Positions 1-10,348 of a stretch of 64,000 bases of DNA are shown here, in pieces; position 1 is the stretch's first letter; every line of letters starts with the position of its first letter. This DNA comes from Whalleya microplaca (Eukaryota; Ascomycota; Sordariomycetes; Xylariales; Xylariaceae). The position numbers were made by a program, and so were the translations under genes. Location of the stretch: contig MU385731.1 of NCBI GenBank assembly GCA_022497155.1, forward strand, positions 124,001 through 188,000. The letters are read 5' to 3'. A model generated the notes under the pieces. It did not search any database. It was not told the origin of the DNA and was given only the letters and a program-made list of their open reading frames with translations.

Positions 1-1241
1 ACAATGTATGAACCTACGTAAAGGACCAGCAATGTCTTACCTATGAAATATCTTCGTCAACTTCAGCGATTCTTAAACCTTCATCAATCCGTCTTTAACT
101 TACCTACTGGGGTTCTCCCCAAGGTTCTTCTCTTTCAGAAGCCCACACACCTAGAGTAGATTTCATATTGAGCTCCAAAAGCGAGACTTCATTCAGTGTA
201 CCTAAATAGGATTGCACGATAGGTAGCTTAGGAGGCCCTTACACAACTAGGTATTATTAGTCGCGTTCTATTATCTTAAACTAAGATACAACCCCTTTTT
301 TCAGACTTCAATAACTGCTGCTAGAGGTAGTAATGGAAGTACAATTATTCACTTTAATATATCTCTTTTGGCTATTGCAAGTAGCATCTGGTCGTCCGCC
401 TACAGGGAGACGAGTTTGGTTGTTATCGCTCACTTGTTAGCTTATACCTTAGTTATGGCTCCCCCATTTCCAACTAACCTCACAACTACATTAGTCCATT
501 AGGCAACACATATATACGAGCATATGAATGGGTAAAGTGAGATCTCTTATGACCGCTCAAGCTCTGCCTCTCATATATAGAAGTAGAAATCCTCTCATAT
601 GCCTATAATTGAAAATTTTCGAGATCAAGCCGGAGTAGTCCAGATATAGTTTCAGTTACATACTCACAGTAAGGATCACCTATTACCTAAGAACTTGGAT
701 TTGTCAAGTATAAATGGTGTGTAGACAATATGGTGCATAATGAATAGGGAGGTAGTCTGAGTTGGCAGGTGTGACATGATCCTCCTCTCCATGAGTGCCC
801 CTCTGCTCATTGACAGTAACATCTAGTCAACAAACTTTTGAGAAGGCGAACTTGATTAGCATACCATCTTGCGGCCAGCAGACCACCTTTTAAGTAAGTA
901 CGACACGTTGATATAATATTCACACAAGTTCGACAGGCCCGTTGAGTGGCATCGAGAAGCAATTTTTATATCTAGAGTTGACGACGTTCAAGCACACCTG
1001 ATACAGGTTCACACTGTCACCAGAATTCTTAGACAAGTCCCAGCCCATATACTATTTAGGTAGAGATTAAGACACATATCTAGCTACAAACTCAATCTTA
1101 CAACAAACAATGCTTCTATGGTCTAGCCACTCCCCTGTATTCAATACATCAATCCTTCATTGATTGTCGATACTTCTTCGGTCACTCACCCGTATTTCAA
1201 TCACTCGCTAATCTACTTGCAGCAAGCGACAGCAACCCACC
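1..1241. other. intergenic spacer, no gene seen
   Basis: AT-rich sequence with stops in all frames and no open frame worth calling. The last 100 bases before 1242 are pyrimidine/CA-rich and could be the leader of the decayed gene that follows. No repeat or RNA gene recognised. Confidence 0.6.
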
Positions 1242-2371
1242 ATGGCTTCCAAGACGCGCATCATCTGCATGTCGCCTGAAGCCAGACGCTGTTCTCAATG
1301 TATAGCAGCCAGCTACTGCTGCAAGGAATGCCAGAGATCTGACTTGCCATCCCCTAAGCTTTTGTGCGAAGATTATTCCCAGTCCGGGGAGAAATACCCT
1401 CATCCATCTTCTAGTCACTATCGTAGTATCCGTTTTTCGCCTTCAGCTGAGGCACCTGAGGTTGTGTGGGTATCGCTCCTTAATATGAATATCCCTTACG
1501 TTGATGACGTTCCATGAACGGACCGGGCTGGAACCGACAGGCGAACGGAGCGCACCCTCAACAAATCTAACAGGCGACGTTACCAGAAAGTTACGCCGTT
1601 ACTATACCTTGCCTGCCACCCCAAATTCCATTACGATAGGAACCTACCTTTAAACCAGAGCCTCGCCAATGCTTGTAAACCCTACTGCGAGGCTCCAGGT
1701 CTGATGTTCAGGAGAGCTATGCTGACATATAGAAAAGATAGAGACGTGGCGCTCAATGCTTTCCGACATGTAATCGACTATAGTATTTCATTTGACGGCT
1801 ACCACTCTTCGCTCCAAAGCTATTACATCGGCATGGCAGTTAGACGTATAGCGTTATGCTGACCTGCGTCGACAAGTACCTCAAGAACGGGATATCGATG
1901 GTCGAGCCTTTCATCTTCACGTTCAAATCGGCGTTCCAGACTCTCGGTGAGATTTCACCTGTCTATAGACTCTCCGGAAAGTTCGTCAAGGCAATCACGT
2001 TGGACAGCATTATTTGCACACCCAAGACCAACAGCCATGACGCTCTCGCGAGCATTCTCATGACGGACATAGACGTGTCCAAGCCGTCATGGGGTACCGT
2101 GCCATAGTTACGGCAAGTACGCCTGGGCAATGTGGTACTACGCCCTGAGGATGGGGGGAAACTTGACAGGCACGAAGTGTTCCTGTTGGCTTGCTTCTGC
2201 ATCGAGGTAGTTTATCCGCGAGTTCAGGAAGCATTAAGTGACAGCTCTGAGGCGGGTAGACGTAAAGTGGTGGAATTAATCTCTGCTCAGTGGAATCTTA
2301 TAGCTCACAGGAATACTGCGTTCTTAGATATCTTATATGTCTTGCTTTTCATAAAGGAAGCGTTACTTTAG
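1242..2371 (+). pseudogene. decayed MYND zinc-finger protein gene
   Basis: From the ATG at 1242 the N-terminus reads like a fungal MYND finger protein (CSQC, then a YCCKECQ block), a family thought to mediate protein-protein contacts through a Cys/His zinc cluster. Two ligand positions look lost: only one Cys of the first pair remains, and the usual HKxxC reads PKLLC. The frame stops at 1515-1517, reopens in the same frame up to 1860-1862, then continues in another frame across 1856-2107 and 2132-2371. The last segment (VVLRPEDGGKL, then an acidic helix) resembles the C-terminal part of these proteins as I remember them. Canonical introns could not be placed to join the pieces. A divergent spliced gene is possible, but stops plus lost ligands favour a pseudogene. 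Confidence 0.5.
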
Positions 2372-4040
2372 CCACATTAATCTTTCCCTTTTTAGGACCA
2401 AGAAGCAAGTTGGTTAGTGTAGCATAGATTTTTGATGACTGATTGCCAGCGGTTGAGTTGTGCGGATACAAGACAGCTTTCGTCTGTACCCTTACTTAAT
2501 TCGAGTCGATGAAGGCCGCACATGAGAACAGCGTAGGAACGGACTAGCGGTGGTAGGAATTGTATACTTTGGGTAGATAATTAATAGTTAGGCCTCAGAC
2601 ACAAGATGGTTATCGAACATGAATGGAACTTCCCTCAAAACTGGTGCATCCTCCGCGTTCAAACAGTTGACCATGCCCCATTTGCATGAGATAGGGGCTA
2701 GTAACCCGCATTCTTGGTAAGAACAAACAATACCCATTACCAGCATCTAAATCATAGAGCTGCAGCTTTACAGTGTTTTACATCAAAATAACCCTTCGCG
2801 GTATTCTTTGGGTTTCTTCCCGTCCATCCAGTTTCTGAACGAGCATCTTTATATCCTTATTGGAGATATACCGCGTACTGGGAACTGGATACCTTAGATC
2901 TTCCCCTTTGTTGAAATTAGTCGCTGCAAATTTACAACTACGGAAAAATGTTGTACTGGAATCTGCCTAGATGTTAGAAATCCCAAGAGTTTCTCTTATC
3001 CTTTATACTTAGCAGAATAGTAAACTAGAGCATAGGGAAGAGTCTTCACCCTCCTTACAGAGTCCTTCTGACACATAGTGTCTACATCATATGATTACCA
3101 ACCATCCAGGGAAGTACGAGCTTCAAATGGAACCCGATTGTGTCTGAGTGTATTCGTATCCTGCTACCCATAATGATCAAACGTCGTAATCAGCTCGCGA
3201 TTCGCGTATAGGCAACTTACAGCGGGAAGGTTTGCTTGGGCACTAGACGCTTCAACATCTCTTCGAAGGTCGTTGAGGCTCTCACTATTGCAGACGGCGT
3301 ATCTGAGTTTGATATCTCCTGGTTCAACCTAGATATCTCCAATTTGTCTACTACGCCAGTCACGTTCTGATAATATATACAGCATGTATATCCCCGAGAT
3401 CAAGCAGCGCCCGAAACATCACCCCAAGGAAAAAGACAAGAAACGAGGATGATATAGCGGAATTGCACGAGTCTATGCAGGAAATTATGCCGACGCATCT
3501 TTATGCACGTATACGTGATGAACACTTACTCTGCTAGGTATATTGCAAGTCTAGCTATAGCAATGACAGCCCGTCGATTCGCCGTGGTTACAGTGGCATC
3601 GAGGTGTTGTCAATGATAGAATGGATGTACCTTCCAAGAGCAGTCCTTGGACCAGACCCTAATAGCGATCAACAAGAATCATTACTCTTAGGTCCTCTCT
3701 GTGAACCTTGAGACAAGGCAAGTCTTGTTCACCAAGTTGAAACAGGACGGCGAGAGCCAAATTGTACATCCCATCCGTGTCAAGGTTGTAAATAGCCTCA
3801 TATGTGGATGGGCCCTAACACAGCAGAGCCTGGAATAGAATACCATTCCGTTGTTCTTAGAGTTAGTAACGTATACATCAAGCACGCACGACTCCATTGA
3901 ACTTGATTGGGTCGATCTGATTAAAAACTGTGTTTGTGATTCTTCCACTGCCTTTGCCTCCTCCGGGTTTGCTATCTACAATGCTGCTAGAGTACACATA
4001 GGAAAAGGAGCGGTTGAGGTCGTGGTTCGCATGATGCTGT
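2372..4040. other. intergenic spacer with a possible coding relic near 3210-3370
   Basis: No complete gene. On the plus strand about 3217-3370 one frame gives roughly 50 codons of protein-like composition (GTRRFNISSKVVEAL, then DISWFNLDIS) ending in TGA, preceded by a stop and with no start. I do not recognise it; it may be an exon relic or chance. The rest is AT-rich and featureless. Confidence 0.4.
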
Positions 4041-4865
4041 CTATAGTAAGGAAAGATCTCCGAATTTTTCCTAAATCTCTCGTTAGCAACTAGCCCCATA
4101 CGTGAGGTGTACGTATACGCGTAGGTTAGCCATACCTTGTATCCCGGGACGTCCCAGCGGCCCTTGGCAACCAGTTTCTCGGTCTTCTCGTCGATGGAGG
4201 GTTCGGCGGCAGCGACTTCGTCCTAGAGGCACACGGCTTATCAGCATCATCACTATTCACACTCTCCTCATCTCCCCCCACCCGCCCAAGTCCCAAAACA
4301 CAGCAACAACATACCACAGTGAGCTCGTCGAACGGCCTCGCAGTCTCGATATTCTTCAGCGTGGCCTCGAGGTCCTTGAGCTCGAGGTCGACCTTGCTCT
4401 TGGTGGCCTGGGCGTTCTTGACGGCCTCGACCTCGAAGGCCTCGATGGCCTTCAGCTGGCGCGCGACGTCGTACTTGGCGGGCGCGAAGGCCTTGAAGCG
4501 CTTCTCGATCTCGTCGACGACGGCGGTGTTCTTCAGTACGGTCCGGTAGTGCGCGAAGTCGACGGTCGTCGGCTGCTCCGCCAGCGTCTGCACCTTGCGG
4601 CGCGCGTTCTCGTTGCGCTGCTTGAACGCCTGCAGCGAGGCGACCGTCTGCCCCCGCAGTCCCAGCGAGGATTGGACCTTGGCCCAGTCGAGCTTGAGGG
4701 CGGCGCTTCGCTGGAAAGAGTGAGAAGGCAGAAATTAGCTCATCGGTTCCGGCAGCGGAGGATTGCAGGGCAATTGGCGGCCCAATTGATGAGATTGTTG
4801 CTCATAAAGCTCATACAGCGCTTCCAGAGGAGTTCGAGGATGAGAAATGTACTTACTGTGGCCAT
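4041..4865 (-). CDS. ATP7: ATP synthase subunit d, mitochondrial
   Basis: Subunit d of the peripheral stalk of mitochondrial F1Fo ATP synthase, which holds the F1 catalytic head against the rotating Fo sector. Four exons: 4865-4857, 4710-4315, 4222-4136 and 4070-4041, encoding 173 residues, the normal fungal length. Recognisable blocks are [11 protein letters not shown] near the N-terminus, [17 protein letters not shown] mid-protein, [14 protein letters not shown] across intron 2, and the C-terminal [19 protein letters not shown] across intron 3. Donors are GTAAGT, GTATGT and GTATGG; the first exon carries only three codons, as is common for this gene. A long plus-strand open frame across 4102-4893 is its antisense shadow. 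It heads a run of three minus-strand housekeeping genes. Confidence 0.96.
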
Positions 4866-5448
4866 TTTGTGTGATGTGTATGAGGAATGGTAAGGAGTGG
4901 AGATCTGAAGCACTTCGACTGCCAAATGTTGCTCTCGATGTTCTCTGCCGAAGAACTCCGGCGTTTTGCAGCTGGACTACCGGGACAGGTCCCGTGACTG
5001 AAGGTCACGTGCACGCCCACACCCTCAACGCCGAAAGCTCTATCTTCAGCTTCACAAAAGTCGCTAATCGAAGAATCGGTCGAGTTTGGGTTGATATGTT
5101 CAGAATGAGATATTTGTTTGATAAAATCGTCCAATTCTGGTATTCGAAGAAATTGAATACCTATAGCTTGAAATTGGTGGGTGGGGTTACAACATGGACT
5201 ACAAGTACGGTTTACATGAAGCATACATACATTCGCACCACGGTCACGGAATGTTCATCAATATGATTCATATCATTTTACGGCGGCTCAAGAATCCTTA
5301 TACGGTATCGTAGCCTGTAATACACATAGCCTGCCGATTTTCCCTTTCCACATGCAGACATTTCCGTAATCGTAATGCATCTAGCCGAAATACCTAGCTG
5401 CCTTCCAAATCCTCAAATGCTAGAAATCATCTGACGAGCGGCATGTCA
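4866..5448. other. spacer between NAC alpha 3' end and ATP7 promoter
   Basis: Holds the ATP7 promoter (with the CACGTG repeat noted separately) and the 3' flank of the NAC alpha gene. No gene seen. Confidence 0.7.
4993..5011. promoter_or_regulatory. inverted repeat with CACGTG E-box upstream of ATP7
   Basis: CGTGAC at 4993-4998 and GTCACG at 5004-5009 form a 6-bp inverted repeat, overlapping a palindromic CACGTG at 5006-5011, about 130-145 bp upstream of the ATP7 start codon. CACGTG is a common bHLH-factor site in fungi. Function here is inference. Confidence 0.35.
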
Positions 5449-6346
5449 CTAAACGCTCAGCGCCATAATCGAATTGACTATGTCATTGTCGTTCTCTTTC
5501 AGGGCCTTGATGGCCTTGTTTCGCTTGACGTTGGCTTGAGTCATGACCAGCTCAATGTCCTTGTCCTCCAGGCCATCAGCATCCACCTCCTCATCGTCGT
5601 CGTCGTCGTCCTTCTTGTCGTCAGCACCCTCCACAGCCTTGCCGTGGTCGTGTCCAGCGTGATCGTGATCGTGACCAGCGTGGTCATGTTCACCACCTTG
5701 GGCAGCAAGCTGCTGGGCGGCGGCTTGCTGGGCGGCCGAGTTGAGGTCCTCAATCTTGGCTTCGCCGAAGACACTAGAGATCCTGTCAGCCTCATGCGAC
5801 GCCAGTGTCAGGAAGTGGGGTACTCACATGTAAGTGTTGCTGTTGGGCGACTTGTAGACTTCGGGGTTGTTGATCACGAACAAGATCTGCAGGCAGAAAA
5901 AAAGAACTTGTCAGCAATTACCCAGACAATCAGACCCAACCCATTCAGGACGAAATTAAGTAAAATGTTATCCCCCTCTTCAGCTATAGCCGACGTCATA
6001 TGTGTGCATGATGCAAAGCCCTAATTGCTATCGCTCGTCTTGCCCCAAGCGCCAGCGTATCCACCAAACCAAGATGATTTTGTGCAAATTATCCGACAGT
6101 ACAACTCACGTTCTTCGGTCGTCGCAGAGTGACACGGGTAATGCCAGTCACACGGGTCAGGTGAAGCTTCTCAATGGCCTTTCGTGCCTTCTTCTCGTTG
6201 CGGGAGTGGATGACGGCAGTGGAGCCCGAGGGGCCACCATCGCCGGCCTCGATCTCAGAGTCGGAGCTGTCATCGTCCTCCTGCTCCTCAACGGAGACCT
6301 TCTTGGGCTCGTCGTCGGGCAGTTCCTCGACTCTCGGGTTGGCCAT
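5449..6346 (-). CDS. EGD2: nascent polypeptide-associated complex subunit alpha
   Basis: NAC alpha pairs with NAC beta at the ribosomal exit tunnel, shields nascent chains and prevents wrong targeting to the ER. Exons 6346-6110, 5886-5828 and 5773-5449 give 206 residues, typical for the family. The N-terminus is acidic. The NAC domain spans about residues 48-115 ([50 protein letters not shown]). A Gln/Ala stretch is followed by a His/Asp/Gly-rich linker with repeated AGHDH units, an Asp run, and a C-terminal UBA domain at about residues 167-206 ending NSIMALSV. Donors are GTGAGT in both introns. It shares the minus-strand housekeeping run with ATP7 downstream and eL14 upstream. Confidence 0.96.
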
Positions 6347-7084
6347 TGTGAAAGCTAGGTCTAGAGAATTTTATCAAAGGTCAGTTGTGCTATGCAAAGT
6401 AAAGTAGCAAGCGAGCCGCCGGCACAAATGGGGTTCTGTGGGAACTGAACCCAATAATTATTTTTCCCAAGTGCAATGATCCGTCCGCACAAGCGACCGA
6501 CAAGTCCTAAATTCCTAACAGCAGGCTGTCTTCTCCTTGTTTCTTTAAGGCGACAGCAGGAAGAGGCAATGATAAAACTTCAACTTACCAGAACTACGAA
6601 GCTAGAAAGGTGCCTGAACTAGCGGGGTGACTGGATGAACGTGGAGAGTGATGGCGGTTGCGGGTTGAAAAAGAGTTCCTACCCAGCTGTGAACGCCGAT
6701 GCCAATTGCAGCATGTACCTACGTATTTTTTTGCTTTTCGGTAGGGTTTATTGCGCTGTAGGTGGTCCGACCATACCCACAACACGCTAATCTATTTATG
6801 GTATTATATAATTTTCATCCTTACGTAAGTTAGCAGTCCGCCGAAGTACCTACGTATCTATCTATCTACATATGTGCTTATTACATACTCGTCCTCGTCG
6901 CGAGGCGCAAAGTATAGCCACGCATCTAACTTATAAAGTGGCAGGCAGAAATCATTAATTTTCACACATGATACATGTCATGCCAATTGCTCAGGCATTG
7001 ATTGGTACAGTACAATTCCTACTCAGAATATCTATTTCCGTTTCTAGGTATATAGACAGATCAAAGATGCCGGAACAGAAATTG
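6347..7084. other. NAC alpha promoter and leader region
   Basis: No gene. Contains the upstream region of NAC alpha, with possible leader introns that I could not place confidently, and a telobox-like word listed separately. Confidence 0.55.
6742..6750 (+). promoter_or_regulatory. telobox-like TAGGGTTTA word upstream of NAC alpha
   Basis: TAGGGTTTA lies about 400 bp upstream of the NAC alpha start. Telomere-repeat-like words of this kind are known promoter elements of translation genes in fungi, bound by TRF/Tbf1-type factors. Single copy, so chance occurrence cannot be excluded. Confidence 0.3.
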
Positions 7085-7085
7085 T

Positions 7086-7120
<35 letters not shown>

Positions 7121-7124
7121 TAGT
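7085..7124 (+). repeat. compound trinucleotide microsatellite (CAG)n(TAG)n
   Basis: A run of CAG units passes directly into a run of TAG units. It lies in the spacer 3' of the eL14 gene and is not translated. Confidence 0.9.
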
Positions 7125-7373
7125 TGACTTCACCCACAAAATGGAATCATGTAGCTAATCTTTGTTGCTTGTGAATGTCCATATCATTGACGCCGGTCAC
7201 CTATGAGGTTTTATTTGTGACATACAGGCCCTGCCAGACAAAGCAGAAGAATCCAGCAACCCCCATGCCCATGTTGTTGGTTGTAGTTGTTCATGCAGGC
7301 CAGATCCGTAAGACCACCCTCCGCTCTAATTGAATACCAATATAGCAGAATCCATCTATCATCATCTTCCCCT

Positions 7374-7894
7374 TCATGCAGCAGCCTTGACCTTGGCGAG
7401 GGCCTTTCTCTCCTCGAATCGGCGCTGCTTCTTGAGGCGCAGGACCTTGAATCGCTCGAAGTCGGTCAATGCCCTTCTTCGTTCCGTCTGGTCCTTTCTC
7501 TTGGCCCACTTGCTCTCCTTCCACTTGGCGTCGATCTCGGCCTTCTCCCACGCCGTCTTCAGCGTTCCCGTTCGGACAGCTCGGGGCAGCTTCTCGATCT
7601 TGAAGTCGGCCAGCAGGACGTCGGAGAAGGAGATGGATTGTCGCGGGACGACCAGCTTGGCGTCTGCGGAAGGTCCATCAACCAAAGCCTATATGTAAAT
7701 CCCAGTCAATACACTGATGTTCATTGCGACGCCCACTTTTTCGAAGCTCGGAGCTGGAAACATACGCGCTTGTGGTCAATGATCTCGACGATGGCAGCGA
7801 GCCGGCCGGCGTAGGGGCTGTCGCCCTGGATCAGGACGATACGGCCGACCTCGACCTTTCGCCATTCGGGTGATTCGATGGTTGCGTCGCCCAT
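7374..7894 (-). CDS. RPL14: 60S ribosomal protein L14 (eL14)
   Basis: Component of the large cytosolic ribosomal subunit. Two exons, 7894-7766 and 7688-7374, separated by a 77-nt intron with donor GTATGT, encode 147 residues, the usual fungal size. The N-terminal KOW/SH3-like barrel reads [20 protein letters not shown], then [17 protein letters not shown] across the splice. The C-terminal half is a basic helical tail ([20 protein letters not shown]) ending in KVKAAA. The start is the first ATG of the open frame and matches the family N-terminus (MGDA). A TTAGGGTTA telobox lies about 260 bp upstream, a known type of ribosomal-protein promoter element in fungi. Confidence 0.96.
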
Positions 7895-8149
7895 TGTGAC
7901 CGTGTGCTGCAGATCGGCGTCAGAAGAGAGGGTTCGGAACAGAAAGGAAAAGGCGGCGCGACAAGATAATTTAGATATTTAGAGTATATGTCGACAGGAT
8001 GGTTGGTGCGGAGGAAAAAGGACTGACTGACTTACAGATTGATGCCGGGTGTAGGTGTCGTAATGTTGACTCTCAAACCCTCCTACCTTGAATTATCCTG
8101 GGCTGAACTTTTCTTTGCGTGGGCGGCTGCGGTGGAAGTTGTGTGGGCT

Positions 8150-8158
8150 TTAGGGTTA
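8150..8158 (+). promoter_or_regulatory. telobox TTAGGGTTA upstream of eL14
   Basis: TTAGGGTTA about 260 bp upstream of the eL14 start. Sites like this drive ribosomal-protein genes in many fungi. Together with the similar word upstream of NAC alpha it suggests shared control of translation genes here. Confidence 0.45.
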
Positions 8159-8420
8159 AACCGGAATTTTTGACCGTGCCGCATCCGAGCCACTAATGGG
8201 GCTCAATGTTTGCTACGGTGTACCTAAGTACCTCAGATTACCTAACCTAGCGCCATTGTGAAGGTGGGGCACCCTGCAGGGCTCAATTCAATGAAAGTTC
8301 TTCTGCAGGGCAGCTCCGACTTTCTTTTCTACTTTTTCCTACTACGCATTTGCACCTATTCTTTTCCTACAGTTCTATATATTTCGCGATGTAGACCGCC
8401 GCAACTGCGAATGTTACTCA

Positions 8421-8621
8421 GGTAAGCTCCTTTTCTCTCGGTATTCCTTCCGTCTACTTATGATGAGGTAATTTGCGATTGATTCTACTCTGATGGCGCT
8501 CTCGCCGGAGCTGCTATATCAGGTGGAAAGGTGATAGTCAATTCTTACATATTCTGAAGTTCAATCCTCAACTCGTCTACTGAAGGAGATCGAGACCACA
8601 GTCAGCTAACTGTGATCACAG
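8421..8621 (+). ncRNA. possible intron-encoded C/D-box snoRNA in a non-coding host transcript
   Basis: A good intron frame is visible without any coding exons: donor GTAAGC at 8421, branch-like CTAAC near 8606, acceptor CACAG at about 8621. Inside it lie C box ATGATGA (8460-8466), D' box CTGA (8490-8493), a C'-like TGATAG (8532-8537) and D box CTGA (8554-8557), about 100 nt in total. ACT before the C box can pair with AGT after the D box, a very short terminal stem. Filamentous fungi do carry snoRNAs in introns of non-coding hosts. I could not match either guide to an rRNA target, so the call is tentative. Confidence 0.3.
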
Positions 8622-8970
8622 GATATAGTACTGCATTCCCGATATGAGTTGGTGAACCTCGAGGCGGTCTGTTGACTCGGTGTTTTATTTCGTATCACGA
8701 TCCTTGCTAGTCTTTTACGCGCTTTCGGTTCATGGATTGTCCCTCACGACTATCCTCTTGTATAGGCAACTCTCACATCCTTAGCGTATGATAGCCTCTC
8801 CAGATGCCTCTGCAGCCGAAAAGTTTTGCCTGGTTTTTGTTTGTTAGCTCTTCGAGCTCAGAACCTCAGTCAAAGTCTTCCAATCTAGCTCCCTCGCAAT
8901 ATCCACCGACGGGATTCTAGTAACCTTGCTCAGCATATCCAGGTCAAACTAGCTGTTCAGGTTATGTTGC

Positions 8971-9041
8971 CATTGATGAGCGATATGTAGCACATCTGTG
9001 TTCACAAATCCGTAGGGCCCTACATATCGCGATAATCAATG
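8971..9041. repeat. imperfect inverted repeat able to form a long hairpin
   Basis: The arm at 8971-8990 pairs with the arm at 9020-9041; an uninterrupted block of ten base pairs (CGATATGTAG with CTACATATCG) is extended outward by CATTGAT with ATCAATG around a small internal mismatch. The loop contains most of a perfect 12-bp palindrome, GTAGGGCCCTAC, at 9012-9023. Could be a structured RNA, a small-RNA precursor or a transposon remnant. Confidence 0.55.
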
Positions 9042-9869
9042 TATACGGTACGGCAATAAGATATAACGGTGACTTTGGTAAGTGGCACGTGGCTTGAATA
9101 GTATGTGATGACGAGGGGATACTGGTATATATAGGTTATGTTTTCGGACTATGTCTATATAGCTTGATACTATTCCTAGTCATCTTAAATATAATTATTC
9201 TTCATATACTATGTCGGCTTAAATTATCAATATCTCCCAATGTTTAGTAATGTTCAATATTCATGAGTAGGATAGCCCTCTCATAAAACGAAATAGGATC
9301 ATATTCTACTGATCTAGCGTTCCAAAACCCGTGCCGTCTATATGGACTTACACGCAAGTGTTTAAGCATATACTGTGATATAAAAGCTCCTTAGCCTTAG
9401 CTTCGTTCAAGACAGGGAGTTACGTGCCCATGGACATTCAACGTAAATGCGTCTTGTTATATTTGAGTCTATATGTTTGGCATATCAGGTGTATATATCT
9501 TAACATTCTGATCATCAGGTTATACTTTGTGGCACTTTAAGACATCATGTGCATAAGCTTCATGATAGTTAATGATGCCATCTCTATTCAGTATTCAAAT
9601 ATACAATGTCCCGACTTCATCCTTAAATACCCTGGAGGGTTCCATGTTCAAGTTCGTTGTTATATGTAGTGTTCTTACACATGGAGTTATCTTACAGTCA
9701 AACCAGTTCAAGCTCCTCATATCATTAACAAATGTGTTCTCATTTCACATGAGTTAGCCTTCAACCTCGCAACAAAGTACCCTCCATCCTTTTCAAAATC
9801 CACCATGACCTCCCCAATCGCAGCTACTGATACATACCTCCACTCCAAACCCCCATACACCTACCTCCC
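9042..9869. other. AT-rich intergenic spacer
   Basis: No gene. Very AT-rich with many short direct words and no extended open frame of coding character. Confidence 0.6.
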
Positions 9870-10348
9870 CTACAGAATCTCCTCCCTCACGCCCCCCAGC
9901 GGCCTAATCCTCGCCTTATCAACGACCTCATCCAACCCCAGCCCCAACCCCAACCCCGTACTCCTCGCACTCGCACTCGCACTCCCACCCTTGCCCCCCT
10001 CACCCCTACCCCTCCGCCTAACCCCCTCCCCACCGCCCAGCGGCTCGATCCTCGCGCCCGCGATATCCGCGTCCCTCCCCACCACACCGCCCGTGCGCGC
10101 ATGCGGCGCCGTGTGCTGGTACCGCCCGCCGCCGCCGAGGGGGGCGATGCGCGCCTGCTCGATGTCGGCGGCGCCGCGCGTGTCGTGCGGGGCGTTGGTC
10201 TTCTGGTCCGAGGCTAGGGGCGGGATCTTGGTGGTGGAGATGGTCTCGTCGGATCCTGAGGATCCGCTACAATGGTTCGGGGGGTTCGGGTTAGTGGGTG
10301 GTGTTGGGTAGATGAGTTCATGGAGTGAGGGGGCGCTTACGAGGACAT
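9870..10348 (-). CDS. small hypothetical protein with three ARIxPLGG repeats
   Basis: Two exons, 10348-10341 (eight nucleotides) and 10266-9870, joined over a 74-nt intron with donor GTAAGC and acceptor TTGTAG, give 134 residues starting MSSGSSGSDET. I do not recognise the family. The motif ARI-x-PLGG occurs three times: ARIAPLGG at 41-48, ARIEPLGG at 74-81 and ARIRPLGG at 121-128, the last near the C-terminus. Between copies 2 and 3 lies a low-complexity Arg/Gly, Ser/Ala and Leu/Gly stretch coded by simple repeats. The protein is hydrophilic, with no signal peptide or membrane segment, and probably largely disordered. The opposite strand has an open frame of similar length but a Pro/Leu/Ser composition typical of an antisense shadow. 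Confidence 0.6.

Noticed and set aside
4102..4893. 263-codon plus-strand open frame
   Set aside because: Antisense to the ATP7 exons; Leu/Arg-rich composition is the mirror of a GC-rich coding strand.
9805..10311. 168-codon plus-strand open frame
   Set aside because: Pro/Leu/Ser composition produced by the complement of the ARIxPLGG gene; the minus strand has repeat-motif structure and a spliced start.
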